A DNA stretch of 64,000 nucleotides from Ophiura sarsii (GCA_035610835.1 CM069447.1:20943259-21007258), one strand, 5' to 3'. Shown: positions 45,600 to 57,639, numbered from the stretch's first letter. Numbers and translations are program-made. Notes: a model not told the origin generated them from the letters alone.

Positions 45600-45902
45600 C
45601 TACTCATGAAACATGTTGTTTGTCGGTATTAAATCGCGAATAGCACAATTGGTGGAATCCAGCGTCACTTGGAATGGGATTGTACACACATAATTAGATC
45701 CACTGTCCATGCTGTCGAATTCAGCAGCATGTGCACGGACGAATTCTTTGGCGATTTCTGCCTGATCGCCTTCTAATTGATGCCATTGAAGCACATATTC
45801 CAAGAAGCAAGACCATATTTTATTGTTGCATTTTACTGTAGTTGTTTTCTTTGGTGGGGAAATGCACATAATAATAATGTTTCTGATCCAAATCTCCGTC
45901 AC
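45600..45902 (-). CDS. hypothetical 100-codon ORF inside the transposon
   Basis: Reads ...LQWHQLEGDQAEIAKEFV and DSMDSGSNYVCTIPFQVTL to a stop just upstream of the passenger-gene start. It has protein-like composition in its second half, but no family is recognised and it may be a remnant exon of another transposon gene. Confidence 0.3.
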   Translation of the reverse strand: MTEIWIRNIIIMCISPPKKTTTVKCNNKIWSCFLEYVLQWHQLEGDQAEIAKEFVRAHAAEFDSMDSGSNYVCTIPFQVTLDSTNCAIRDLIPTNNMFHE

Positions 45903-46635
45903 TTGATAATTTCAACTGAAGATGAAACGGCCATATTGGATTTTCCAAGGAGTGCTATTAGAGCGCTCCTGATTGGTCAATATGGAATATTGGGGTTTAT
46001 ATTAAATTTACGAATTTTCTGATTGGTCAGCTATGAATAAGTATTTTAATAGATGAGTGGTAATATTTAAAATATATATTAGTGAAATTGAAATCGTTTT
46101 TTCAATATTATGACATAATGTGCACAAATCTAGCTTGTGAAAAGTTACAGAAATTAAGTTATATTTTTATCTATATTATCATTGTGGTTTGACCTCCACC
46201 CCTTTTCTGGGCAATCAAACAACATGATATTTGGGCAGGGCCCATCTACTATTACTAATATGTTTATCAGCTAAACACATGATTCCCTTATAAATAACCA
46301 ATTGCTCTTGATTTAAACACTTATGTTAATTTAATGTTTATTTTGTAAACACATAAACACTTGGGTCATAATTCTGTTTATGCATTTAGAAAAGTGTTCA
46401 CATGTTTAATAAAGTGTTTACATACTTGGGAATGTGTTTATTAACATTTTGCTATTTTTGTGCACTCAATGCATAATGTGTTTAGATACATTATGTGTTT
46501 AAATTTCTAAACACATAAACACTTTTTTAAACATATGTAACATTCTTTCTTAACTTCTTAAATACTTTTTTAAACACATAAATGCTTACTTAAACACCTA
46601 AACACCTAAACACCTAAACGTTTTCATTTACAGTG

Positions 46636-49600
46636 TGGTTCTGAATCTTTATCACATGCTGATACATATGACGTGGTCACCTCAAAGCCGAAAGGAAGGG
46701 TGATCATTGAGAGAAGAGGAAAGAGGGAGACAAAACTATTAAGATGTAAGAAGAGTGTTTTAATTTCCACTCTAAATACAAGGACAATAAGAAGTATTCA
46801 CTTACAAGAGGAACTGTGTGGTCTTGCCAAATTGTATAAACAGGACATCATAGGAATCCAGGAACATAGAATAGTGCACCAAGATGAGGAAATCAGATAT
46901 CAAGATCTCTTTGATGGCTACCAGCTAGTCTCATCCTCAGCCTGGAGAAATAATGCAGGAGTATCTTTATGGTAGTGTTGGAATCTTGTTGAGCGCCAAA
47001 GCCAAGAAAACACTTCTATCTTGTGTCTCTTTATCGCCTAGAGTCCTGTGTGCAACATTTGGAGGAAATCCCAAAACTACTGTGATCATCACCTACTGTC
47101 CTACAAACACGTCTGAGGAGAAGGTAGCAGAAGAGCACTACAAACTCTTAGACAAAGCAGTTAAGCAAGTACCAGCGCACAATTTTATGATCGTAATAGG
47201 AGATTTCATTGCCCGGGTTGGCAAGGACAACTACAAGTTCTCTTACCATGAAAGAACCAACAGAAATGGAGAAATGCTTCACAATTTGGCAATGGAAAAC
47301 GATCTCACTATAACAAATGTCTGTTTCAGAAAGAAAGCTGCCAGGCTCTGGACATGTAACTTGCCATCTGGTTTTAAAGCTCAACTGGACTACATACCAG
47401 TAAGAAGGAAATGGAGGAATAGCGTAACCGACTCTTGTGCATTCAACTCATTTGCTAGTGTGGGATCAGATCATCGCATTGTAACAGCAAAGGTACGACT
47501 GAGTCTCAGAGCAAATGGGAAAACACCACCAAGGAAAGTAAAATATGATTGGAAACAACTTGTACAGGATGCTGAGCTACAAGATCGTTACACTGTAGAG
47601 GTACGCAACAGATTTAGTGTCTTACACAAGAGCTGTGATGAGAATTCCACATCGGCTTATGAATGTTTCATACAAGCAAACAGGGAAGCATCAGAGAATC
47701 TGATCCCAAAAGCCCCCAAGCGACCCAAAGAAGCCATTTGGAATGACCCTAGGATTGAGGAAGCCAGGAAAAAACTGCTAAAGGCTCAGCTCATTGACAT
47801 CCAGGAGGGATCATGTATATCAAGATCGGAGCTGCAAACTGAGAAGAACCGCCTAAGCAGCACATACCAGATGGTAAATGAAGAGATCCTAGGAAGGAAG
47901 ATCAAGCAAGTAGAAAATTCCAACATAAACTGTCAGCATAAAGCATCTTGGGACCTTATCAACGAGATCAGTGGGCGTAAAACAGCTAAAAAGGGACAGA
48001 TCAAAGGTGAAACACAGACAGAAAGATTGGAATCCTGGCATACCCACTTCCAGAAACTACTCGGAAATCCCCCTGTCATAACAAATGAGGATGAAGAAAT
48101 AAGTCAATTGTTTCAGGAATTTAACATACGAACAGACGCTTTTGATCAGAAAGAATACAACGCTGCCAAGAAGACTATTACTGAAGGCAAAAGCCCCGGT
48201 GAAGACGAGATCCCACCGGAAGTTCTCAAAAGATGTGACCTGGATGATATAATTCTTAACTTCTGCAATGATTCGCTTATAAATGGGAGGAAACCAGACC
48301 AGCGGTCCATACTAAATCTCATCCCAATTCCAAAGAGTGGAGATTTACGAGAAGGAAAGAACTATAGGGGAATCTGCTTATCGTCCATTGTAGCAAAAAC
48401 TTACAACAGGCTGCTCCTTAACAGAATTCGACCTCACCTAGACCCGGTTCTACGAATCAATCAAAATGGTTTTCGCCCAGGTAGATCAACAGTGTCTCAA
48501 ATTCTGGCATTAAGAAGGATAGTAGAGGAAATTAAAAACAACAACCTCATTGCAGCATTGGTCTTCATAGACTTCAAAAAAGCATTTGATACCGTCCATC
48601 GTGGTAAGATGTTGGATATATTACGAGCCTATGGTGTACCAGAGAGGCTAGTGACTGCCATTGGACTTACATACCAACAAACCAAAGCACATGTTACTTC
48701 TCCAGATGGCATCACTAAGGACTTCGAAATACAAGCAGGGGTTCTTCAGGGTGATACACTAGCACCGTTTTTGTTCATAATCATCCTAGACTATGTACTG
48801 AGGAAGGCATTGGCAGGAAAAGAAGAGCAACTAGGCTTCACACTTGTTCCCAGGCAAAGTAGAAGAATAGGGCCGCAGACAATTACAGACCTTGACTTCG
48901 CAGACGACATTGCTCTCCTTGCAGACAATCTACGGGATGCAGAGGAACTACTACATCTGGTGGAAGCAGCTGCGCTTACAGTTGGTCTTGGGATGAACGC
49001 CAAAAAAACAAAGGCAATGCTGTACAAAGAAGCTCCAACACATATTAAAACACTGGATGGTAATGATCTTGAAATTGTCCAAGACTTCAAATACCTTGGT
49101 GCCTGGATTGCTAGTAGTGAACAAGATTTCAACATAAGAAAGGCTCAAGCTTGGAAAGCCTGTAACAGCATGACAAAAATATGGAACAGTAAACTCCCAA
49201 GAAACCTGAAAATAAAGCTGTTTACCACCACTGTTGAATCTGTTTTGACCTATGGAGCCGAGACTTGGACACTAACAGCCAAAATGAGAAAAGCGCTGGA
49301 TGGTTGCTACACTCGCCTCTTAAGAAAAGCACTTAATGTATCATGGCAATCTCACACCACCAACACCATCTATATGGGAACCTGCTACCAATATCAGAGA
49401 GGCTAAGACGGAGGAGATTAAAATTTGCCGGCCACTGTGCCAGAAGGGAAGAGGAAGCAGTCTCCAAAGTTCTCCTGTGGCAACCCAAGCATGGACACAA
49501 GGCTAGAGGACCACCACGAAAGAATTACATCAAGCTTTTATCAGAGGATACAGGACTAACTAGGCAGGACATGAAAAACTGCATGCTTGAAATTCCAGTA

Positions 49601-49653
49601 TGGAAGGCCATCACAGAAGTCCGTCCCTTCGGGACGCCTTAAGCAAGTAAGCA
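46636..49653 (+). pseudogene. APE-type LINE (RTE-like size), endonuclease and reverse transcriptase, frameshifted
   Basis: Three overlapping frames (46673-46975, 46953-49406, 49343-49642) make one ORF broken by two frameshifts. The endonuclease part shows ISTLNTRTIRS, IIGIQEHRIV, MIVIGDFIARVG (Asn of the usual GDFNA changed) and VGSDHRIV. The RT shows LNLIPIPKSGDLREGKNYRG, NGFRPGRSTVSQI, ALVFIDFKKAFDTVH, AGVLQGDTLAPFLF and DLDFADDIALL, so the catalytic FADD is intact. A C-terminal FAGHCARR...KARGPPRKNY region follows, then a short AAGCAAGTAAGC tail. With the 186-bp 5' piece the element is about 3.2 kb, the usual size of RTE-clade elements. Flanked by AGTTGAAACC target duplications. Confidence 0.9.
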
Positions 49654-49663
49654 AGTTGAAACC

Positions 49664-49840
49664 GTTTACCCTAATTCGCCGTCTATGGTGTAACATTTTG
49701 TGATTTGGTCATTTCGAAGTTATTAGCACCACTTGCCACATAAATTGCTTCAACCGAATTTCTATCTAGCGCCATCATTCAACCCTTTTCCCATAAATTG
49801 TTACACTTCAGGGTTCCTACGTACCTTATTTATTGAAGCA
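49664..49840 (+). mobile_element. MITE E, copy 2, right fragment
   Basis: Continues the E sequence (GTTTACCCTAATTCGCCG, CACATAAATTGCTTCAACCG, CAACCCTTTTCCCATAAATTG) from 40534. The terminal part is lost near AGCAATTTAAGGAGG. Confidence 0.75.
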
Positions 49841-50313
49841 ATTTAAGGAGGTGTCCAGCGAGCACAACACTGTGCAATATATTTATATGTTAGAAAAATG
49901 ATTATCGAGTCTCAAAATTATGATATTAAAAAAATAAAAGTCAGTAGGCTATAACAATTTCTGATTCGTATTATAAGAAAGTATGTTTTTTAATGAAAGT
50001 TATCGACTCTACCGTTTTGGACCCAATTTGTGTTGGGACATGCTGTACTGTACATGTCCACACTATCTTTCAATGTCACACTCACATATCATATGCTAGC
50101 ACCTTTTCATTACATAAGCGGATAAGTAAATATGGATGTAGATATTGGAGTTATATTATGTTTTGATTACATAATCCAGGATGAATGAACCACCAAAGCG
50201 ATAAAACATTCACTAAATCTTATAGCTACGAATAACAGATTCATATTTCATACATTTACAATCCAATCATTTGAAGACATAGAGAAAAATAATTGTTGTC
50301 TTATTATCATAAG

Positions 50314-50890
50314 ATACACCTAGCACAAAAAGTCCCTGACCAGGTGCTTTGATGTTGGCTAATTCAAAATAGATACTAATAATCGGTACCAAAAATCTGA
50401 GATATACATTAAATGAGCAAATTCCTTCTCCGCAGTTTGATACCTCCTTCAAAAAAAATCGAATGGATACTTTTAAAGTTATGACGATTTGAATGACCGC
50501 TCATAACAACAGCAAAGTTGCACTAGAAATGGTTTTCTATGGGATATCATTGATTTGTGTGTGATTACGCATTGAAAATGTGTGTACCGACTCCCTGTCG
50601 ATGCCTGTCACCCATTCACCCCGACAAATGAATCAATGATGCAAATCAATGATATCCCAAGGAAACCAATTCTATCTATAAGTGCAACTTTGTTGTCGTT
50701 ACTTGTGGTTATTGAAATCATCATAACTTCAAAAGTATCAATTCGATCTTTATGAATGAGGTATCAAACTACGGAGATGAAATTTGCCCATTTAATGTAT
50801 AGGCCTATCTCAGATTTTTGGTACCGATTATTATTTTTGGATTAGCCAACAATAAAGCACCTGGTCAGGGACTTTTTGTGATAGGTGTAT
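50314..50890. mobile_element. long foldback MITE G
   Basis: ATACACCTAGCACAAAAAGTCC...CAGGTGCTTT is mirrored by AAAGCACCTGGTCAGGG...TGATAGGTGTAT. Arms of about 260 bp include GATATCATTGATTTG/CAAATCAATGATATC. No ORF. Confidence 0.8.
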
Positions 50891-50960
50891 TTAGCTCATA
50901 CATGTACCAACTGTTTTCGAAAAATATTTTTCACTAATTATTTATTTTTGTAACCACTAA

Positions 50961-51226
50961 GGCCAAACAAAGAAGAAGGTCTGTCTCAGAAACATTTGGC
51001 AAAAAAGCTAAGTGCTGTGCGATTTTTTTTATTTAGAAAAAAGGCTACGAGGTATGCGATATTTTTTCTTTCTTTTTTTCTTTGCTAATCCAAGCTTACA
51101 GAGACCTTTTTTTAAACATATTTTGTAAGAAATCCACAGCCTCAGCGCGTAGACCTACGCGCCATAGCTCATTTCACATACCAATGCGGGCGGGCTTCTG
51201 AGACAGACAATCTTTTTTGTTTGGCC
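50961..51226. mobile_element. MITE H, copy 2 (PIF/Harbinger-like)
   Basis: TAA|GGCCAAACAAAGAAGAAGG ... TTTTTTGTTTGGCC|TAA, an exact TIR with three-base duplication. Confidence 0.85.
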
Positions 51227-51499
51227 TAAGTCTCAAACTATACTATAACCCCCCCCCCCCCCCCCCCTAAAAAAAAACCCCACCACCCCTCCCAAACAAC
51301 CCCACTCCACACCTAACCCAACAACAAACAAACAACAACAACAGCAATAAGCAAACACACAAAAACCCGCACCATCCGTTATCAATGGCAAGTGAGGATT
51401 TCGTTAAGTCATCGATGATTTTCAAAATACCTTCCAGGACACAGGTTCCAAGACTTTACTGCCAGTCAATCTGTTTCTTTAATAAAAATCATAAGCAAA

Positions 51500-52441
51500 A
51501 TTCCCGTAAGAGATTGCCGAGAAGAAATTTGGAAAAAGTGAATTGCTTCAAAAGATAAGGTACGTCGTATAGGAACCCGGAAGTGTAATAATTTATGGGA
51601 AACGGATTGGATGATGGCCCTAGTAACTAATGTGGCGAGTGGTGCTGATAATTTCGATCGACGGTTTCAGATGGTTAGTACAGACTGTAACAAAAAAAGT
51701 TATACAATCGCAATTTTATTTTTAATTTTATGTTAAAATCATGCAATGTCAAAATCTTTTACACTCTGTGTGTAAGTTCCGTTTTGGCTACCAGAATCAT
51801 TTTATTTGGTCTTTTTAACTACTTGCGTATAAAATTTATGACTAATCTACTAAGTCGTCTAAAAATCGGGTTGGGCCACTTTCACAGTATCATACAATCT
51901 TATATATTGTATAAATTAAATGGTTAGGGTATCATGCAAGGATCATTAAAGAGAACAATATAATTCTTTTTCAAATAGTTTTGTTTCATTTTAATAAATA
52001 AATAATATTTGTGAAGACCTAACCTTCTTTGTAATACTTTTAACCACTTGAAATGAACCATTGTTGTCTAACAAGAGCGCTCTACTGCTATGTTCCTGGT
52101 CGATTCCATTCATATTCATCCCAGTGGTTTTACCATTGATTAAACCAAAGTGGCCCAGGTGATTTCATGACTACTTTAGACAATTGATCATATCTCTGCT
52201 TACCGATCATCGATTTTCATGAAACGAAGCTGATTCGAAAGCTAAGAAAATCCCCCTCGCACGCCAATAAAACTCGAAACAGAAATTCTACGGGAGATAT
52301 TTTTAATATTTTTTTCAAAACGGTATAACTTTTTTTTTGGTTACAGCCTGTATATGCCTATAAGTATTACCATGATTACGCAGGTGCAAAAAACATGATT
52401 TCCAGGAAAATTGAGCGCGCACTTCTCTCAGTGCCCCTTTA
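51500..52441 (-). mobile_element. MITE E, copy 3, interrupted by a mariner-like MITE
   Basis: Inverse E text (TAATTTATGGGAAACG, GCGAGTGGTGCTGAT, GGTTTCAGATGGTTAG) up to 51680, resuming near 52353 and ending TTCTCTCAGTGCCCCTTTAA. Confidence 0.7.
51681..52350. mobile_element. TA-flanked mariner-like MITE nested in MITE E
   Basis: TA|CAGACTGTAACAAAAAAAGTTATAC ... GTATAACTTTTTTTTTGGTTACAGCCTG|TA. No complete transposase is visible. Confidence 0.75.
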
Positions 52442-52536
52442 AACACACATCCAACATGTTTCCGCTAATACGTCTAAAGTTTGTGTTACTTGAGGGCCTC
52501 ATACTCTCCCTCTAATAGTTCACTCACATTCGGTGG

Positions 52537-52780
52537 CATAGCTTCCTAAAGGAAAACACGACATGATCATGTAACGATAATTTAAAATCGCTTTAATTTT
52601 AAAACGTCTAAATGTATTCAATCAATTTGACAAAACAGAGTGCATTGCGGGATATGGCTACCAACTACGTATTGAACAAAGTTGATGCATTTGTGTTACT
52701 TCCTAAAGGAATACACGACATGATCATGTAACAATTTAACATCGTTTAATTTCTAAGCGACTAAATGCTTTCAACTGTAT
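52537..52780. repeat. short tandem duplication
   Basis: CTTCCTAAAGGAAAACACGACATGATCATG at about 52547 and a diverged second copy at about 52704, each followed by a TTTAATTT...CTAAATG stretch. The rest of 52442-53630 shows no gene. Confidence 0.5.
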
Positions 52781-53689
52781 CTCTGTCGATACATAATGTG
52801 GCTTCTTTAACGAATAACATTTTATCAACTGATGAGAATTCATATAAGCTTAAACTGATCGAGGGGGAATACTTTCATGCTTAACTCACCAACACATCAA
52901 ACATAGACCGTCAGACTATAGGCCTAGTGGCAGAATGTTCGGAAAAACGCTTAGAGAAAGCTAAAGGAGGAATACCGCTCAGCTCAGGCCACGAAAATAA
53001 ACCCTATTCTACGGGAAAACGGACCTTTTTGGTAGTCCTTTTTTTCCAACAATTTTCGAAATGTTCAAATTTTTTTTAAAAAGCTATACAAATTTCCAAT
53101 AGAATAGAACAGAGTTTTCTCCGTTGGTTCAGTGTCATGTGAACAACCGGATCGGAAGATGATCTCACAACGAGTTAAAAAATAAATAATATGCTACCAA
53201 AAACTGTTGCCCCGGCTATTGCCCTTTATGACGTCATGAGCGGTCAATAGTTTGTTTTGGTAACAAAGTTATCAGTGGCTTTAAATTGTATAAATTCCCA
53301 ATATGCTGGGTGACGTCATGCATTCTGGTATGATTAACACATCCATATTTAATCAATGGTGGGTTTTTTGTGCAATTAATCAGATTTCAGATTATATTAT
53401 TTATAGGAAAGTGAACACCAAATGGTTATCGTTTATTGTTAATCCATTCACCTGTTTAATTGTATTAGTTACCAGCGATCAGGTGCTTCCCAATTACCTA
53501 TGCTTTACTAGCTAATTACATGATTGGTTTACTAGCGGTAATTAGCCTGGCACAGGTCAATGATCGGCCCCTAAATTCAGAGATGTTCAGTGATAGCCAT
53601 GCTAGCAGAGTGTTATCCTACTAACCCGTCAGCGCAGCGTTGGACGAAAGAAACGCTTTTTGTCCGCTTGCCCGAGAGTCACAGGTATT

Positions 53690-54030
53690 GAAGGTGGTAC
53701 CCAAAGAAGATTTTAAAGACACCACCACAATGCATTGCGTTTTTGCAAAATGCCCTAATTCTGGTCTCCAATTTGTCTCGCTTCCCATATACATATCATA
53801 TGCACGCAATCATGCAGGGGCTTCATAGCGCGTTCATCGTTGGAGCTCTTAGGTTCTAGTTTACATCAATGAATAAATTAGCACCACAATGCATTGCGTT
53901 TTGGCAAAATGCCCTAATTCTGGTCTCCAATTTGTCTCGGTTCCCATATACATATCATATGCGCACAATCATGGCTTCATAGCGCGTTCATCGTTGGAGC
54001 TCTTAGGTTCTAGTTTACATCAATGAATAT
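53690..54030. repeat. tandem duplication (GCACCACAATGCATTGCG unit)
   Basis: CAATGCATTGCGTTTTGGCAAAATGCCC-type text, TCTGGTCTCCAATTTGTCTC and TTCATCGTTGGAGCTCTTAGG occur twice in direct order. An inverted copy of the same segment is at about 60345-60640. Confidence 0.7.
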
Positions 54031-54238
54031 ATTAGTTATCAGTGTTCCTTTTTTCTTATTTCTAAAACAAATGCATCGTGTGAAAAAAAGCTTTAGTTGG
54101 CTAGCGTTCGCGCAATGCATTGTGGGAAGACCTTTACATCTTCTCTGGGTGGTACCTTTTCATCATTCAATGCCAGTTCTGTGTGCCTCTTTCGACTCGT
54201 TTGAGTTTGAGCAATGGATACAATACTGTATCCAAAGC

Positions 54239-54475
54239 TTAACACCTTCCACGTGGCTATTAGTTTTATCATTATATACAACACAGATTTGTCAGAAACC
54301 TTTCACAACGTCTGTCTGAAGCAGTTAAGAATTACCGAACCAATACTAGGCATGTTTGTACTTATTTCAATGCTTTTGTCATGGTGATGATACTAAATAA
54401 TGTTGCCATTTTTGAATAATTTTGTGATCTTTTGGAACTGTCGTCTGCAGACGACTATCGCGTGGAAAGTGTTAG
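54239..54475 (+). mobile_element. MITE A, copy 9
   Basis: TTAACACCTTCCACGTGGCTATT ... GTCGTCTGCAGACGACTATCGCGTGG AAAGTGTTAG. Confidence 0.85.
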
Positions 54476-54891
54476 TTAATATTGGCTGATTGCCCCAAAC
54501 TACTCTGAACAAAGTAGAAATACTTTAACCTAACAATACAATACCATTGATGGACTCTATACATAGCTATTGGGCATCTTTGCATCACCAAAAATCGTTA
54601 GAATGGTTCTGTATGGATGTGATAATGTTTTTAAAGGTATCTCGGTTAAGAGTTAGATATTTACAGGGAGTGATACAAAACATAATAATTCGTTCGCCAT
54701 ATTAATTTATTACCCAATTTACAGAACAAAATAAGCTTTAAAAGGCAAGTAGACAGTATTATGGCGAACATATCATGTGTATAAATATCTATTATAATAT
54801 AGTCACTCATACGTATCGATATGGCAGTCTGTGGGCCTCTTACGGCACGTTTGAGCAATGCATGAAGATATAATACTGCATGCACGTATGC

Positions 54892-55244
54892 TTAAAGGTA
54901 GATGTTCCGATTTTCAACTTGACGTTTTCTATTCGACATGAAAGGTCATCCTCAAAAAAGTCGTATTCCAAAGTTTGAGTTGCATAACTCTAATGGTTCT
55001 TATTTTAGACGCACAAGTTGCCGTGAAATGTGCCCATTGAGTTGTACACAAACTATATTGGTGGTTACCACTATTCGCGGTAATTCGATGTTATTTCACC
55101 GATTTTTTCGTAATCCTACTGATTTGGACCGTCAAATTTCAGTATGTTAATCAGAAAAATATGATCTTTCATATGATATGAAAATCTCCATATGTTTGAG
55201 AAAAATCTGTGTTATGAAAATGTGATCGGATCATCTACCTTTAA
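54892..55244. mobile_element. MITE B, copy 3
   Basis: TTAAAGGTAGATGTTCCGATTT ... GATCGGATCATCTACCTTTAA, both TTAA intact; opposite orientation to copy 1. Confidence 0.85.
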
Positions 55245-55451
55245 TAGTCCCCCTCCAAATAAAAATAAATAAAGATAAAACCCCTCCCCACCACCCAACA
55301 ACAACCTTAAAACAACAACAAAACAAGAACAACCAAGAACCAAACACTCTGAACTGAACAAGTGAATTATTTTTACACGGATTCTACTTCTACTACACTA
55401 CTATTGTCACCAAAATAAATTCCAAAGTATCTCGGTTAAGAGTTATATATA

Positions 55452-55690
55452 TTAACACTTTCCACGCGGCAGGCAGCTGCAGACGACATTCCAAAATTTC
55501 ACAAAATGTTTCAAAAATGTCAATTTGTAAAAAAATCATAACCATATTTGGAAACACCATGTGAAATGCATTGAAATAAGTAAAAACATGTTTAGTATTG
55601 GTTCAGCAATCCTTGAGATAGACTTTGAAAATTACGAAAGGTTTCTGATGTATAATATGGTAAAAATAATAGCCGCGTGGAAAGTGTTAA
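55452..55690 (-). mobile_element. MITE A, copy 10
   Basis: TTAACACTTTCCACGCGGCAGG ... AATAGCCGCGTGGAAAGTGTTAA, both TTAA intact. Confidence 0.9.
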
Positions 55691-55821
55691 TGTAGAGTGA
55701 AATCAACAATAAATCATTAATTCTTTGCTACCTAAGGGTAAGCTTATAAAGGCAAGTAGACAGTAGTATGTCCTTTAGGAAACCTTAATTGTACCTTTAA
55801 TTCAGTTACTGATATTTGCTG

Positions 55822-55957
55822 TTAAAGGTACATTCAGTTACGGCTTTTCCCGTAAATTTAGCGAAGATTTTTATTTTCTGTTGGAGAATTCTATAGTTAT
55901 GAAATAAAAATCCTGACAAAAATGTTTCTTCAGATATCATCATGAATGTACCTTTAA
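55822..55957. mobile_element. MITE J, copy 1 (136 bp, TTAA target)
   Basis: TTAAAGGTACATTCAGTTACGG ... CATCATGAATGTACCTTTAA. A diverged copy at 58349-58485 sits in duplicated flanks, so it was probably copied with them. Confidence 0.75.
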
Positions 55958-55989
55958 TATGACTAATTCCCCACAGCATAATTCATTTT

Positions 55990-56890
55990 ACCCGTTAAAT
56001 AATCAAGACGAAAAATCAGGTAACCCTTTCAATGTGTGAGTACTTTGAAATTCTGAACACCTGTTTTTTTGTTACCATCATGAAATCAAAGGGGCCTCTT
56101 ATAGTAATATTAATTTTTGCCACGATTTTATCTAAAAGGTAAGTCCTGAAGTAACACAATCAAGCGAGACTTTGTTAGATGACACACTTCGCATGAAATA
56201 TTTAAATGACGTCATAATCGAGACGAAAATTCAGGTAAACCTATCAATTGTGTGAGTACTTTGAAAATCTGAACGCCTGTTTTGTGTAACCATCATGAAA
56301 TTAAAGGGGGCCTCTTACAGTAAGATACATTTTGCTACAATTTTATCTAAAAGCAGCATAATTCATTTTACCCGTCAAATAAAAGTCCTAACGTGAGACT
56401 TTGTTAGATGAAACACTTTGCATAAAATATTTAAATGACGTCATAATCAAGTCGTTAAACAGGTAAACTTTTCAATTGTGTGTGAGTACTTTGAAAATCT
56501 GAACTCCTGTTTTGTGTAACCATCATGAAATCAAAGGGGTCTCCTACAGTAATATAATTATATTTAGCCACAATGTTATCTAAAAGGTAAGTCCTGAAGT
56601 AACATGTAACACAATCAAACGAGACTTTGTTAGATGAAACACTTCGCATGAAATATATAAATGACGTCATAATCGAGACGAAAATTCAGGTAAACCTTTC
56701 AATTGTGTGAGTACTTTGAAAATCTGAACACCTGTTTTGTGTAACCATCATGAAATTAAAGGAGGCCTTTTACAAGTTACAGTAATATAGATTTGGCCAC
56801 AATTTTATCTAAAACAAGGTAAGTCCCGAAGTAACACAATCAAGCGAGACTTTGTTAGATGAAACACTTCCCTTAAATATTTAAATGATG
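55990..56890. repeat. ~225-bp tandem array with TGACGTCA palindromes
   Basis: Four successive units share GTAAACCTTTCAATTGTGTGAG, TTTTGTGTAACCATCATGAAA, TCTAAAAGGTAAGTCC, GAGACTTTGTTAGATGAAAC and TTAAATGACGTCATAATC. Perfect TGACGTCA occurs at 56207-56214, 56436-56443 and 56662-56669; the fourth unit has TGATGTCA. Further single diverged units are near 58530-58680 and 59155-59235. Confidence 0.8.
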
Positions 56891-56952
56891 TCATTACTAC
56901 ATTGTTATTGATACACATGGAAACATTTTGATATCAACATTTTGAATCTCTT

Positions 56953-57193
56953 TAGAACACTTTCCATGCGGCAGGCGGCTGCAGACGACATACCAAATTT
57001 TCACAAAATTTTTCAAAAAATGTCAAAATTATTGAATTGTATTGGAATCATCATGAGAAATGCATTGAAATAAGTACAAACATGCCTAGTACTGCTTCAG
57101 TAATCCTTGAGATAGACTTTGAAAGTCGGGAAAGGTTTCTGAAAATTCTATTTTGTATTTGGTAAAACTAATAGCCGCCTGGAAGTGTTTTAA
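56953..57193 (-). mobile_element. MITE A, copy 11
   Basis: AACACTTTCCATGCGGCAGGCGG ... AATAGCCGCCTGGAAGTGTTTTAA; left TTAA mutated. Confidence 0.85.
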
Positions 57194-57639
57194 GGCCCCA
57201 CTGCAAAACTAGTACACTCATACGTATAAGTGACTTTATAACGTAAGACTTATACGATAGTCGCCAAAGTCATAGTTTGCATCACTATAACGTATTATTG
57301 CCAACAAGGAACAATTGAACTAAAGCCATAATACTTGGTACTTGGTTGGAATTCCTCCAAAATACTCTAAAGAGTTTTGACTGGAGGTGGCGGAGGGGGG
57401 TGTGTTAATTTGGGTAAAAAATTGCTTTGATCATGTTGATGACGGCGGTTTTAAAAGAATTTTTTTTTTAATGCAATTATTTCCATAATAATAAACATAA
57501 TATTGTTCAAAGCTTAAAATATCTATCACGTTTGTGGTTAGGATATTGATTACAAAGTCATTTTAAATTGGCGATATGATTTTTATTTTGTTACTGCATG
57601 TATCTGTATAAACATGATAAAGATATAGGTCGATGTAGT

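Larger units (their letters stand above)
40721..46635. mobile_element. 5.9-kb CACTG-ended DNA transposon inserted in a LINE
   Basis: The terminal inverted repeat CACTGTAAATGAAAACGTTT+AGGT is exact over 24 bp at both ends. Inside each end lies a long array of AAACAC / GTGTTTA motifs (about 40744-41290 and 46290-46610). TG precedes and follows the element, so a 2-bp duplication is possible. TIRs plus subterminal repeat arrays and a CACT(A/G) end are the CACTA/EnSpm pattern (inference). No transposase was recognised. It carries a 354-bp tandem duplication, MITE I, a hAT-like end at 42508 (CAGTGGCGTAGC), and a minus-strand spliced passenger ORF. Confidence 0.75.

Noticed and set aside
55990..56890. 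CRISPR array
   Set aside because: Units are ~225-bp whole repeats without short constant repeats and unique spacers, in an animal genome.
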